A DNA stretch of 64,000 nt, from NCBI GenBank assembly GCA_034509925.1, contig CM067533.1:470001-534000 (forward strand), in the 5' to 3' direction. This document shows, piece by piece, positions 11,224-22,809 of the stretch. The translations under genes and the position numbers were made by a program. Each line of letters begins with the position of its first letter. Position 1 is the first letter of the stretch. The DNA comes from Hirudinaria manillensis. Lineage: Eukaryota > Annelida > Clitellata > Hirudinida > Hirudinidae. Below the pieces are notes generated by a model. It did not search any database. It was not told the DNA's origin and saw only the letters and a program-made list of their open reading frames with translations.

Positions 11224-12269
11224 TGTAATTAAAGATGGGATCTGACGGGGACTTGGCGGAATTGGTTCGGTACTTAGATAGACAAATTATAACGTTTTAA
11301 AATTGTCACGACTTACAGCTTCAATCACCCATAAATAAACTGAAAACGAACCCTATTTTAGAACATTTGTGCGCGAAGAAAATCAATTTTTAATCTGCCA
11401 AATTATTTTCGAGCACTCAACTTCTATTACAAAAGCAAGCAACGAAAAATTGTTTTGAAAAATTTATGGACGAGCGAACCAAAGCAAAGCATGTTATTGT
11501 TTATGCACTGGAAGCCTCTTCATTATTAATTTGTTTCGCGATGGAATTAGGTGCAACATTAAGTAGAATAATGAGCAATAATTAACGTAATAATTAAATA
11601 ATAAATAAATAAATATTAACCTATAATGTTTAAACGTTTCCAATTCAATTGATAATTGTTTATGTTTAATTTAAATTTATTATGATTAATTTATTTTAAT
11701 TTTCCACTTTTAAGTGCAACTGACGTTGCCAAAACAAAATGTGAGCATTTGGAATAAATAAATTCATTAAACATTTTCAAAAATAATAATTGCTTTTAAT
11801 TTAATAATCAATAGTTTTAAAAAATTACTACAACAGATTTACTAAATGCTTCAATTGTACTTGAAATAAATTAAAATTATTTCGCAAAAAATAAAATATT
11901 CGAATTTAATTAGTTGCTGGATATTTTTAATAGAAATTCCTTTAAAAATTTCTATTTTGTATTTCCACATTTATTATTCAAAATGGCATCACCAAAGATT
12001 CGATACGAAATGATTCCAAATATCCATGAGAACAATTCATCAAACGTTGATCTACTGAATTTTGTGCCAATTGTTTTCAAGTTTATTCTTTCGTCAAAAA
12101 AATCAAACTAAATACGTGAGATTTATTGATGAAACCAAATTTAATCGTTTTAATCGAATTTAATCCAATTATAACGATTATTAATTGATATTTAAATTTT
12201 GATTGATAAAACCAAATTTAAAGTAATTAGAATGACTATTAATTAATAATTGGATTAAGTAATCGCTCA
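11224..12269. other. Spacer between PI1 and PI2
   Basis: 11300-11560 matches the upstream flank of the other subfamily C members (23160-23370, 30330-30560). 11950-12269 matches the downstream flank of subfamily A members (18320-18597, 23530-23744). The middle is AT-rich with no recognisable content. The 65-codon plus-strand ORF near 11914 is flank sequence, not a gene. Confidence 0.55.
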
Positions 12270-14803
12270 GTCATTCGAATACCTCCGCTCTAAAATTTAA
12301 AAATAATTATACTCAAATGCATCCCCATAGAACGCAAGGAACAAGGACTCCGCCATACTTTGCTTGACAACGAAGAATGGTATCTCTTGGTCGCCTGTGG
12401 ATTGGCAACGTTTGAAGGTTTGTAGGTTAACATATTTATTTAGTTCAGCATGTTAATTATTGATCACAAACTGAAAAACTTAATTAATTAATCAATTATT
12501 AAAGTCATAAAAACATAAATAAATGAATGAAGCAAGCAAACAATGTTACTAAGTGAACTCAATTAAGTAGAAAAGCGTATAGGAAAAATTACGCTTTACC
12601 TGAAATAATTCCTAAAAATCCATATCCGTTGCTATTTGGCATCTGCTGGCACTGACAAGTGATCGATCCTCTTTTAAAGCACGTAAAAGCCAAAGAATAA
12701 GTTGACCTGGAGTCGTAGGTTATCCCCAGTCTTTCGTGCAGGAAAATCGCCAATGAAAAGTCGAAAAACTCTCCTACAGAGTAGCCGATTACGTACGTCC
12801 CGTCAGGTGTTTGCTTGTCTAAGTAGTTTGTGAACTTGGTTTGTTCCGTCCTGTTTCCATAGCCGGTGTCAAAGATTTTGAGTTTTGTAGGGAGGCAGGT
12901 GGTTGCGTTTAATTCGACGACGTGAATGCCACGCGTGTTGTTGAAGATGGACCACGAACCGTCCATATTTTTGACCCTGTAACCTGCCATGTTGGTCTTT
13001 GTCTTGAAGTTGATTGGATTCCACTGAATAATGCAGTTCCATTTTTGCTCTTCAAGAGGAAAGAAAAGGTTCTAGTTCACAAGGAAGGTTTATGCTCAAA
13101 TGTACATTCTAAATACGTGTTGCAAAGATTTCATGGAACCTCAACTCAATAACTCAACTGTCGACAGCTTTTATACCGGTTAATTATTAGGTAATAGGTA
13201 ACTATTATTTTTTTTTTAAGAGTTTAGAGTTTATTGAACAAACAATTATGTAACCAACGAAACAAATTAAACTTAAAATACAAAATAAACTCATAGGGTC
13301 AGTCTTAAGGAAGCGCAAGCTTCCGCTAAACAGACTGGCCCTAAAAATCATAATATATATAATACAACCATGTAAACTCAAACAACCCTTACTAAATGAG
13401 ACTTATACAATTTCTTAAACAACAGAAACAATAACTCAAAAGGACATGAATGAAAACAAGTTAATTCCCTAACTGAATCTGGAATTGAAGTATATAATCT
13501 GGGACCATAACACTGTATAGAAAATAATTTCAAAGTAGATTTAGCAAAGGTAGGACTGTATTCGTGAGTGTTACGTAAGAAATAAGAAGGATTGTTATAG
13601 GTATTGCTTGTTATGAAAAAATCTGAAAATATTTTAGGAATAGAATTGAAGTGATAGGCAAACATAAAAAGGGCAGTTTGGAAGTCATGAATTTGGGTTA
13701 CACTTAGTAGATTATTGTTTGTAAAGGCAGAGACAGTTGATGATAGAGGCGGCAGCAGGAAAATGACACGCACAATCCGTTTTTGTAATAATGATAACTG
13801 ATGTAAGTGTGTCTTGTAAGTAGAAGCCCATATGATATTACAGTAAGTTAGGTAGGGATAGACAAGTGAAAAATATAATGAAAGTGCTATTTTTGTGTTG
13901 ATAAAAGGCCGTATCCTTGATATTATTCCAATATTTCTGGAGATGCGATTTTGTAAATAAGATATATGGTTTAGCCAAGAAAGGTGTTCATCTATTGTGA
14001 TCCCTAAATATCTAATACTTGTGACTCTATTTAGGGAAAACTTATCTATGTAGAGAGAGGAGTTACATGCAATGACCTTTCTGGAAGAGTGAAAAACCAT
14101 AAAATTTGATTTATAAACATTGATAGATAAGCAATTACTCGCAAACCAATTTTTCAAAAAAGTTAATACATTATTGAATAAAGTAATAAGACTATTTATG
14201 TTTTTCCCTAATGTATAAATAACAATATCATCAGCATATATTAATACTTTGAAAAGATCAGAAGAACATTGAAAATCATTAATATAAATAAGAAATAAAA
14301 GGGGACCAAGTATAGAACCTTGAGGAACACCATAATCAATAAGAACATCAGAAGAACTGTTATTTGTGGATTCATTGAAAATCTCAAAAATATAGATAAG
14401 TTTCACGGCAATTCGACTTAAAGAAGACGAAGCAAAAAATTGTTTTTTTTTTACCTCTTTTTACGAATGTCTTGCAAATCCTGGTTTCCATAAAAATTGC
14501 ATTCTTGTACTTCGGCATCAGAAAACATGCTCCTCCTCCTTTGCCATTTCCAACGACTTGATATGCCATGCATTTGGGTTCCAGTGTACAGTACAGAGAG
14601 CATTCCTTCGTCTCCTTGGTTACCGAAGATGATGTCAGGTTGCTCATAATTTTCCAAGTCATTGCCCGATAACTTGTAATTTCAAAAAAGCAGAAGTTGT
14701 AACCGCCAAACGAGGATCTTTGGAATAATTTCGTTCCAACCGAACAGCGGACGAAAATCATTAAAGCCAGCCAGCATGGAACTGTTTTAGCAGTTGAGAA
14801 CAT
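12270..14803 (-). CDS. PI2: secreted PAN-ILEI protein, subfamily A, intron split by a LINE
   Basis: Exons on minus: 14455-14803, 12600-13049, 12270-12394; 307 residues. I start at the ATG at 14803; the in-frame codon at 14806 is GTG. Signal peptide about residues 1-23 (WLALMIFVRC core), then the PAN-like domain (ECSLYCTLEPKC, GGACFLMP, RICKTFVKR). Exon 2 opens EQKWNCIIQWNP and carries NNTRGIHVVELNATTC and TPDGTYVIGYSVG. Exon 3 begins GDQEIPFFVVKQSMAE and is the longest tail in the family because the TAA used by PI5 is lost. Intron 1 is enlarged by a 1.1-kb retroelement on the same strand, but donor and acceptor are intact, so the gene may still be functional. A TATA-like element lies about 90 bp upstream. 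Confidence 0.85.
13211..14354 (-). mobile_element. 5'-truncated non-LTR retrotransposon (CR1/Jockey-like RT) in PI2 intron 1
   Basis: The minus strand encodes the C-terminal half of a reverse transcriptase: GVPQGSILGPLLF, then YADDIVIY (catalytic Asp pair), YLGITIDEHLSW, the thumb-like PYLTYCNIIW and LQKRIVRVIF, ending near WASTY-type motifs. The 3' end is an A-tract (13211-13217 as T on plus). Flanking copies of AACTATTATTT (13200-13210) and AACTGTTATTT (14355-14365) look like an 11-bp target duplication with one mismatch. The empty site is preserved in the PI5 intron at about 24641. The reading frame runs 300 codons unbroken, so the insertion is fairly young, but the element lacks endonuclease and N-terminal parts. 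Confidence 0.88.
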
Positions 14804-14890
14804 CACTTCTATTAAAGTGTTTATTAAAATATTTTTTAAAACAACTATGAATATTTCAATTGCAATTCGTTTGACTCTAAGACAGATTTG

Positions 14891-14900
14891 TTTTTATATA
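14891..14900 (-). promoter_or_regulatory. TATA box of PI2
   Basis: TATATAAAAA on minus, about 90 bp before the ATG. The same element in the same place precedes PI4 and PI5, within an otherwise conserved flank. Confidence 0.6.
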
Positions 14901-14929
14901 ATTTTCTTCCGGCAAAGTTCAATTTTAAA

Positions 14930-15720
14930 AGTCTAAACGCCTCGAAACGGAATTGACGTGGACTTTTTACCAGAAGAATGAAGGTGAACGTACTTCTGGT
15001 TTTTTTTTGCTTCCGTCAGTAATGCGTTGGCTTTTGAAAGGTACTGAGTTGAATCTCTGATTTCATTCGTGTCGACAGTTTGTTTTGACATTGAATCGAT
15101 CGAACTGTTCCCGTCACAATGCTCTCCTCTTCCTAAGTCCCAAAGTTGGAGTGTATGAGTTAATGGTATTTTAAGAATCATTTATGAGCTTGGTTCAAGA
15201 ACTATTACAAAAATTTTATAAGCAATAGAAACATTATTTCTATAATTCAACTTAAACAAATGTTGAAAAATACTGGCCTTTCTGTCACATTTTTTTCATC
15301 CACTCACTACAAAGTTCTGCCATTTTGTCAGCTGTTGTTCATCAGATGAAGCTTCACTGTTCGCGAGAATTCGCGAAGGTAAAACAAAAAGATTTCAAAA
15401 TGTGTGCCTTTTCATATGTCAAAGAGCCATTTTCAAATTTGATTGTTCGTACAAAAGATAGAAAGAAACAAACAAACAAAAGAGAGTTCTTTTTTTCACA
15501 ATTAGTCGAAATGTCACTTATACAAATTACTTGGCGATGCTTTCAGGAAGTCACTCCAGTTTGCATTGTGTCACGTGGCTGTCACGATGGACCAATAGAA
15601 GTCGACGAAAGTATAATTTTTCGATACTACGCTAAAATTTTATTTGTTATGACGTTGCCAGCAGCAACTAACAACAACAACAACAACTGCCGCGATATCA
15701 ATGATAAAACTAACGGGTGA
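14930..15720. repeat. Subfamily A upstream flank, copy 1
   Basis: GAATTGACGTGGACTTTTTACC, TTGCTTCCGTCA and AATGCGTTGGCTTTTGAAAG recur at 20100-20200 and 25225-25320. Further out, TGTCACGTGGCTGTCACG with GACGTTGCC and CAACAACAA recurs at 20330-20450. The ORFs that cross it are not conserved as proteins. Confidence 0.7.
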
Positions 15721-15856
15721 CTAAATATATATATATATATTCCATCATTCGAAAGATTTATTTTCACACGAGACGAAGAAAAACACGATCTATGAGTCAT
15801 TTTAATCGAATTTAAAAAGTTTAATTGAATTTAATCCAACTTAATCGGTTTATTTG

Positions 15857-17264
15857 TCAGGCAAAATAATCACCAACAATTCCGTGCAAGAGAAGAAACG
15901 CATCCGAGGAAATGCCTTTTTTAACTGCGATGAATGGAATATCTTTATCATCTGAGAATCACAATTGTTTGAAATGTTAATAACTTATTAATTATATTTA
16001 TAATAAATATATTTATAATAAATTACGATCACACAGGGTTGATACATAACCAATAAAATTTCCAAAATAGTAGCTACGAATTACCCTTTTCGGATACGTT
16101 GGTCGTGCTTAGAAACCATCGTTATGTTTTATTTTCTTCCAATCAAACTATAAGGCAGTTACAAATCATGGCTCACCTGAAATCATTACTAGGAAACCAT
16201 ATCCATTATCGTTCACAGATCTTTGATAATCACAATCCAATGATCCTTTTCTGAAGCAAATGAAAGCTAAAGAGAAAGTGGAACGAACGTCATAAGATAT
16301 TCCGAATCTCTGGGTTAGGAAGAGTATCAATGCGCTGTCGAAAAACTCTCCTACAGAGTAACCGATTATCAACGGGACGTTAAGTATCTGCTTGTCTATG
16401 TAGTTTTTGAACTTGGTTTGTTCCGTCCTGTTTCCATAGCCGGTGTCAAAGATACTGTGCTTTGTAGGGAGGCAGGTGGTTGCATTTAACTCGACAATGT
16501 GAATGCCACGCGTGTTGTTGAAGATGGACCACGATCCGTCCATCTTTTTGACCCTATAACCTGCCATGTTGGTCTTTGTCTTGAAGTTGATTGGATTCCA
16601 CTGAATAATGCTGTTCCTTTTTTGTTCTTCAAGAGGAAAGAATAATCAAATGAGGAACTTAATAAATGTTTAAATGTTAATTTATATGAGAAAAAATAAT
16701 TTGGTTCTGAAAAGGTCAGTGTATCATAAAACATCTTGATTGTTTGTGAATATCAAATCAAGATATCTTCTGTATGCCCGTCTTTTCGAAAGACTAATTT
16801 TAAATATTAATATATGTACATAAACATTTCACAATTGTTAATTATTATTCTAAGAATCTGAAAAAGATTTGAAGATTTTTGCTGAAATGTAAAATGTCTG
16901 TTTTTTTTTTACCAGTTTTTACAAAGGTCTTGCAAAGGCTACCATCCATGAAGACAGTATTTCTGTACTTTGGATGGACAATACATGTCTCTCTTCCAAT
17001 ATAACTCACGAGCTGATAGGCCACGCATTTTGGATCCAGCAGGCAGTAGAGAGAGCATTGTTTCGCTTCCAAGGTTACGGGAGATGAAGTCCGGTTGTCC
17101 ATGAATTCCAATGTCACTTTGCTAGTGCCCGTATCAATAAGACAAACGTTGTGTCCTTCAAATGCAACGTTTTGAAACAGTTTCATTCCAGCCTGGCAAT
17201 TGATGATGATAATCATTATCGTCACTATCAAGCACGGAATTGATTTAGCAGTATAGCGTGTCAT
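15857..17264 (-). CDS. PI3: secreted PAN-ILEI protein, subfamily B
   Basis: Exons on minus: 16913-17264, 16177-16626, 15857-15951; 298 residues. The start is the ATG at 17264 (MTRYTAKS); the upstream in-frame TTG is not needed. The long hydrophobic signal core (CLIVTIMIIII) ends near residue 26. PAN-like domain: QCSLYCLLDPKC, ETCIVHPKY, LCKTFVKT. Exon 2 begins EQKRNSIIQWNP where all paralogues have W/L-x-C, so the first ILEI cysteine is replaced by Ser and the Trp by Arg. The remaining exon 2 features (NNTRGIHIVELNATTC, GYSVGEFFD) are intact. Exon 3 gives DDKDIPFIAVKKGISS. PI6 is the closest relative and keeps the cysteine. Confidence 0.85.
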
Positions 17265-18597
17265 TGTCAATCAGTTGATATAACTGATGTACTGTGCTTC
17301 TGAAGCAGTTGGTACGATTTTAAAGCAATCAACGTTGTTTCATGTTTCAATCAAATCCATTGTTACAAGTCGTCGCTGACTTTTCATCAAGAGAGATTCA
17401 TTTAAGTTGCTTTTTCATTATTCTGGTTTGTTTTTGTTGCATAGAAGTGCTTTTGATATGCAGTGTTCTCAAGTGCAATCTAGTGACTCCTATTTAAACT
17501 TGACTCCTTGTTGACAAGTCATTTAGAAATGCAACTTGTTTTACCCTTCAGGAACGAATAGAAAGCAGATTGTTTCAATTGATAACGTAAATCGATCAAA
17601 ATGTCCTGAACTGATGTGATGTTCCTTTCACAGTCCTCTATGATTTCAATTTCACGGTACGTGACATTTCAATAAACATTTGCATTTCAGTTCTCGAGTT
17701 ACTGGCACAGAATTAAAAATTGAGACTTGTTGAACGTTTCATACCGACTGATTATTATTATTATTAACAATAATATATTATTATCTTAATTTTATTACAT
17801 TACATTTCACAAAGATTAACGAATAAGTAATAAAGTCAGATCTGAAGATTGCGTCAAAAAATTCATTTATCACCATTCCATTTTCTTCCTTTTTCCTTAA
17901 GAAAAATCACCTTTAGTTCTATTGACTTATTTTTCTTACAGACGCTCCTGTGATCCTATTTATGCGTTAATTAATTTTTATTTTGAATTTATGAGTTTAT
18001 TAAGGTATCAAAGCAACTAAAAGAACATTTAGCAAATTGAACATGTACAATATTAAACAAACAATTATGTACCTAACACAATGAAACAATTAATATTCAT
18101 GCGAATCTAATGGTGTCTCATAGATGAAAAGTTTTTAAAAATAGTAAAATTAGTTAAAATAGTTTAAAAATTTAATATTTAATATATCTTATTTCCCAGC
18201 CGAACAATGTTTAGGAAATACATTATTTATTGTGGTTTTCTTTAAATTTAAAATGTTTTCCGTCATGAATTAATAATTTAATTTAAAAAAGAATCAAATA
18301 ATATTAAAAATAATAAAAAATTTTTACTTTGAACTTCCACATTTATTTTTCAAAATGGCATCAGCAATTATTTCCATTGGAAAACAATTCATTGATTTAC
18401 AAATTTTGTTCCAACTGTTTTCAAGTTTATTCCTTTCTCAAATAAAACTAAAAATTTTAAATTTTTATTGATAAAACCAAATTTAATCGTTTTAATCAAA
18501 TTTAACGTAATTAGAATGACTATTAATTAATAATTAGATTAAGTAATCGCCATATGTTAAGTCATTCGACTACCTCCTCTCTAAAATTTAAAAATAA
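17265..18597. other. Spacer with a deleted subfamily C gene
   Basis: From PI3 outward the sequence follows the PI6 upstream flank (compare 28430-28930) up to about 17860, just short of where the PI7 third exon would start. It then jumps to DNA that lies upstream of subfamily C genes (compare 23380-23530). The whole C gene between those points is missing. The rest is spacer module and the downstream flank of PI4. Confidence 0.6.
17976..18087 (-). mobile_element. 112-bp LINE 3'-end insertion in spacer module copy 2
   Basis: The insert is flanked by AATTAAT at 17969-17975 and 18088-18094 and is absent from the module copies at 8938-9030 and 23440-23525. Its minus-strand 3' end (ACATAATTGTTTGTT, AATAAACTC, then an A-rich tail) matches the 3' end of the element in PI2 intron 1, so it is a severely 5'-truncated copy of the same family. 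Confidence 0.7.
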
Positions 18598-19964
18598 TTA
18601 GTCTAAATTATTCCCATACAACGCAAGGAACGTGGCCTCCGATACACTTTTCTTGACATTGAAGAATGGTGTCATTTGGTCACCTGTGAATTGGCAACAT
18701 TGGAAGGTTTGTAGGTTAACATATTTATTTATATTATCATGTTAATTATTGGTCACAAGTTGAATAAATTAAATAATTACTGAAGTAATCAAAAAAATAA
18801 ATAAATGAATGAAGCAAGCAAACATATGTTCTGTTGTTTCTCTGTGAACTCAATTAAATAGAGAAGCGGGTATCTAAAATCATGTTTTACCTGAAACAAA
18901 TCCTAGAAATCCAAATCCATTATCGTTTATGGACTTTTGCGAATCACAAATCAATGATCCTTTTTTGAAGCAAATGAAAGCCAAAGAGAAAGTGGAACGA
19001 ACGTCATAAGCTATCATAAATCTCTGGTTTAGGAAGAGAATCAATGCGTTATCGAAAAACTCTCCTACAGAGTAACCGATTATGAATGTCCCATTAAGTA
19101 TCTGCTTGTCAATGTAGTTTGTGAACTTGGTTTGTTCCGTCCTGTTTCCATAGCCGGTGTCAAAGATTTTGAGCTTTGTGGGGAGGCAGGTGGTTGCATT
19201 TAACTCGACAACATGAATGCCACGCGTGTTGTTGAAGATGGACCACGAACCGTCCATATTTTTGACCCTATAACCTGCCATGTTGGTCTTTGTCTTGAAG
19301 TTGATTGGATTCCATTGAATAATGCAGTTCCATTTTTGCTCTTCAAGAGGAAAGAAAAGGTTCTTGTTCACGTGGAAAGTTTAGGCTCAAATGTTCATTC
19401 TTAAAATTGTGTTGCTAAGATTTGGTGGAATGTCACCTCATTTTAGGTCGACTGCTATTACATCGGTTATTTATAATAATTCAAATTATTATTAGAAAAA
19501 CTATTATTATTGGAAAAATTGCTTTCAGTGAAAACCTCACAAATACAAATAAGTTTCATGGCAATTCCAATTAAGGAAGAGTAAATAAATAAATAAATAA
19601 ATAAATTTCTTTTACCTCTTTTTACGAATGTCCTGCAAATCCTGGCCTCCATGAAATTTGCAATAGTGTACTTCGGCATCAGAAAACACGCTCCTCCTCC
19701 TTTTCCATTTCCAACGACTTGATATGCCATGCATTTGGGTTCCAGTGCACAGTACAGAGAGCATTCCTTCGTCTCCTTGGTTACCGAAGATGATGTCATG
19801 TTGCTCATAATTTTCCAAGTCATTGCCCGATAACTCGTAATTTCTAAAAAGCAGAAGTTGTAACCGCCAAACGAGGTTCTTTGGAACAATTTCATTCCAA
19901 CAGAGCAATGGATGAAAATCATCAAAGCCCGCCAGCATGGAACTGTTTTAGCAGCTGAGAACAT
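18598..19964 (-). CDS. PI4: secreted PAN-ILEI protein, subfamily A
   Basis: Exons on minus: 19616-19964, 18891-19340, 18598-18683; 294 residues. Exon 1 is very close to PI2 and PI5 (WRALMIFIHC signal core, ECSLYCALEPKC, GGACFLMP, RICRTFVKR). Exon 2 opens EQKWNCIIQWNP; from about its middle it reads ILNGTFIIGYSVG and NALILFLNQRF, closer to subfamily B (PI3, PI6) than to PI2/PI5, a mosaic pattern. Exon 3 is GDQMTPFFNVKKSVSEATF and ends early at TAA 18598-18600, giving the shortest A-type tail. Intron 1 carries a TAAA tract next to the donor and no LINE. A TATA box lies about 90 bp upstream of the ATG. Confidence 0.87.
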
Positions 19965-20050
19965 TATTTCTGTTTAAATGTTTAAAAATATTTTTCAAAC
20001 AACTATGAATATTTCAATTGTAATTCGTTTGACTCTAAGACAGATTTGTG

Positions 20051-20058
20051 TTTATATA
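20051..20058 (-). promoter_or_regulatory. TATA box of PI4
   Basis: TATATAAA on minus, about 90 bp upstream of the ATG and aligned with the elements before PI2 and PI5. Confidence 0.6.
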
Positions 20059-20089
20059 GTTTTATTACGTCACTTTTAAAAGTCTAATC

Positions 20090-20600
20090 GCCTCGTCACA
20101 GAATTGACGTGGACTTTCTACCAGAAGAATGAAGATGACCGTACTTTTGTTTGTTTTGCTTCCGTCACTAATGCGTTGGCTTTTGAAAGTCGAATCTCTG
20201 ATTCCATTCGAGTCGACAGTTTGTTTTAACAGGATTCGATCGAACTGTTCCCGTCATTATGCTGTCTTTTTCCTAAATTCCAAAGTTGTGGTCTCCTTTT
20301 GCTTTCAGGAAGTCATTGCACTTTGCATGATGTGACGGGGCTGTCACGATGGACCAATAGAAGTCGACGAAAGTATGATTTTTCGAAACTACCCCATAAT
20401 TTTACTTGTTATGACGTTGCCATCAGCAACTAACATCAACAACTGCAGCGATATCAACATTAAAATTAACGGGGGACTGATAGCGATGAATCTGGGTGAT
20501 GATTGTGATTTCCAGAAACGGCTACTGTGACCGATGACGTCACCTGTGACCTCTTACTGGAGACATGACCTTTGACTCGGGTCTCCAGCAAGAAGATCCA
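20090..20600. repeat. Subfamily A upstream flank, copy 2, with CRE
   Basis: Homologous to 14930-15720 and 25220-25740. It contains TGACGTCA at 20535-20542 followed by TGTGACCTCTTACTGGAGAC and TGACCTTTGACTCG, a block matched almost base for base at 25686-25730. The pairing of a CRE with receptor-like half-sites is retained in both copies. Confidence 0.6.
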
Positions 20601-20729
20601 GAGTTCGCAACCTTACCTTTCGAAACAGAATGTTTCCATTCAAAATACAAATGGTTCTCAATTAAATGATATTTTTTTTAATATCAATAGTAACATAATA
20701 AATATTATTATTAATATTAGTATCAATAA

Positions 20730-21737
20730 AAGTAATAAAAGTTCATCCGATCTCGTCACCATCGACGTTAGCGTCCCTTAGGGTTCAGTCCTTGGGCCCA
20801 TCCTCTTCATGACCTACACCTATCCAGCCGGAGACTTGATCTCCGACTTTGGCTTCAGCTATCACATGTACGCTAGTCTCTTTCTCGAACATGGCTGGGG
20901 ACCACCGCAAGGCCAATACCTGCATACGAATGATCCCGTTTGGCACATGGCCAACCAGGTTCAGTTAAATCCCTCCAAGTTCGAGGCCATGTTGCTGGGC
21001 ATATCGAAGCTCGGGCTCAGTATTGCCAGCTTAGTGGAAACAACTATATCATTGAATAGCAATATCAGGCTCTTCGGAGTCGCCCTCGACAGCAGTCTCC
21101 GACTGGCCGAACACATCTCCTCAGTCACCAGTTCGTGCAATTACCATCTGTGGGGTCTACGCCATATCAGACACCTCCTGATTCCCGTCATCTCCTCGAC
21201 ACTCTGTTGATGCCCCATTTTGTCAAGGCTTGACTGCTGCAACGTCTTGCTTCATCGGCTGCCTCCGGCTTCCTTCCAGAAGCTTCGGAAAATCCAAGAC
21301 AAGGCTTCCTGTCTAGTACTCGGCGTAGGTGTCGACCCGGCAGACGCCTTGAGGAAGTTCCACTAGCTTCCAGTTCGGGAGTCATTTTCAAAATAGCCCT
21401 ACTGGCGCATAAAGCCCTGAGCACAGGGACGCCATCTTACATGGCGGAGATGCTCTCGCCACATCTGCACACGAGAAGCCTGCAATTGGAATCCTCGAAT
21501 TTCCTCAACATTTCCATTCCTAGGACGAGGTTCGAGGCCTGCTCTTTCAGATTTTCGGCGCCCCGCATTTGGAACACATTGCCATCCCAGCTGAGATACG
21601 AAAGGTCCCCCGCTGATTTTAAGACGAGTCTCAAGACACTGTCTTCCAATCGTTGATTTTAGGACTGGGACAGCGCCCCTGTAGCTCACGCGCACGGCGC
21701 TATATAAATGACATTATTATTATTATTATTATTATTA
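20730..21737 (+). mobile_element. Decayed L2/CR1-type LINE, 3' part, with ATT tail
   Basis: Plus-strand frames encode broken RT pieces: GSVLGPILF with a stop where Gln is expected, a region around LDCCNVLLHRLP, LRKIQDKASCLVL, then the typical C-terminal PRTRFEACSFRFSAPRIWNTLP and FKTSLKTL. The unit ends GCGCTATATAAATGAC followed by (ATT)n at 21714-21737, the usual tail of such elements. There are several stops and frameshifts, so it is a dead copy. Confidence 0.8.
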
Positions 21738-22027
21738 ACGATATTTACGATAACGCCAGTTACTAGTAACTATTTATAGTATAAATATAATATTTATATT
21801 AATCAAAACATATATTATTTATAACAATAATATTGATATATCTTTCAAAAAGTAAATAGATGTTTTTATAAATCAATTTGATTAAAGTTAGTAAAGTCTG
21901 TCTGCTTATCTAGGATAAAAAAGATGTTCGTGTTCAGTCAATATTAAATGACAAACATTTATTTGTTTATTTATAAATTTACAAAATATAAAAATATTTT
22001 ATGTTAATTAATAAACTTTGATCAATA
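21738..22027. other. AT-rich spacer
   Basis: AT-rich sequence after the LINE tail, with no recognisable gene or repeat family. Confidence 0.5.
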
Positions 22028-22128
22028 TTCGTTCACAGATTTTTTGGAATCGCAATCCAATGATCCTTTTCTGAAGCAATTGAATGCCAAAGAGAAAGTA
22101 GAACGAAGGTCATAAGATATTCCGAATC
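22028..22128 (-). pseudogene. Fragment of a subfamily B exon 2
   Basis: About 100 bp match the 3' third of the PI3 and PI6 exon 2 (TCACAGATTTTTTGGAATCG, CAATCCAATGATCCTTTTCTG, AAGAGAAAGTAGAACG), then homology stops inside the exon. No exon 1 is nearby. Sequence at 22440-22720 is the subfamily B upstream flank (compare 28430-28740), so most of a B gene between them was deleted. Confidence 0.8.
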
Positions 22129-22809
22129 ATCACATGTAAAATGTTAAAGGTTGAACAAAACCCCTTATAAAAGCTCTTGCACCATTTAGGAATTTTAAAT
22201 CAACATCGAGGTGCCAAACACAAGATAGGTAAATAAAAATTAAAATTAAAATTAGCCTGTTACCCCTAAAGTAATTTAATATTATGCTCTTATTAAGGGT
22301 CAAATATAGACTAATATGTCAAATTATTTAAATAATGTTTTATCTACAAATCATTGATAGTCCTAATAGAATAACTAATCAATAACTTTAACATTTATAT
22401 AAAGCTTTATAGGGTCTTTTTGTCCATCAAACTTAGCCTCTGGCAATCAACGCTGGTTCATGTTTCAATCGAATCCATTGTTACAAGTTGACGAGGACTT
22501 TTCATCAAGAAAGATTCATTTAAGTTGTTTTTTTTTTATTATTCTGTTTTATTTTTGTTACGAAGAAGTGCTTTTGATATGCTCTGTTTTCAATTGAAAT
22601 ATATGTGACTCCAATTCACAGTTGACTCCTTGTTGACAAGTCATTTAGAAATGCAACTTGTTTTACCACGTCAGGAACAAGCAGGAAGGAAATTGTTTCA
22701 TTTGTTAATGTAAATCCAGGAAGAACCTAAAAATCTCCTAACTAAATTGAAACAAATAATTTACATAAGGCCTAGTATAAATAGTGAGCCCCTAAATATG
22801 CATCCTTTA

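Noticed and set aside
12922-13152. Plus-strand ORFs antisense to exon 2 of PI2, PI4 and PI5
   Set aside because: They recur only because they mirror a conserved exon; splice signals and codon pattern support the minus strand.
15325-15720. 131-codon plus ORF in the subfamily A flank
   Set aside because: The homologous flanks at 20130-20460 and 25260-25580 break the frame at different places, so it is not conserved as protein.
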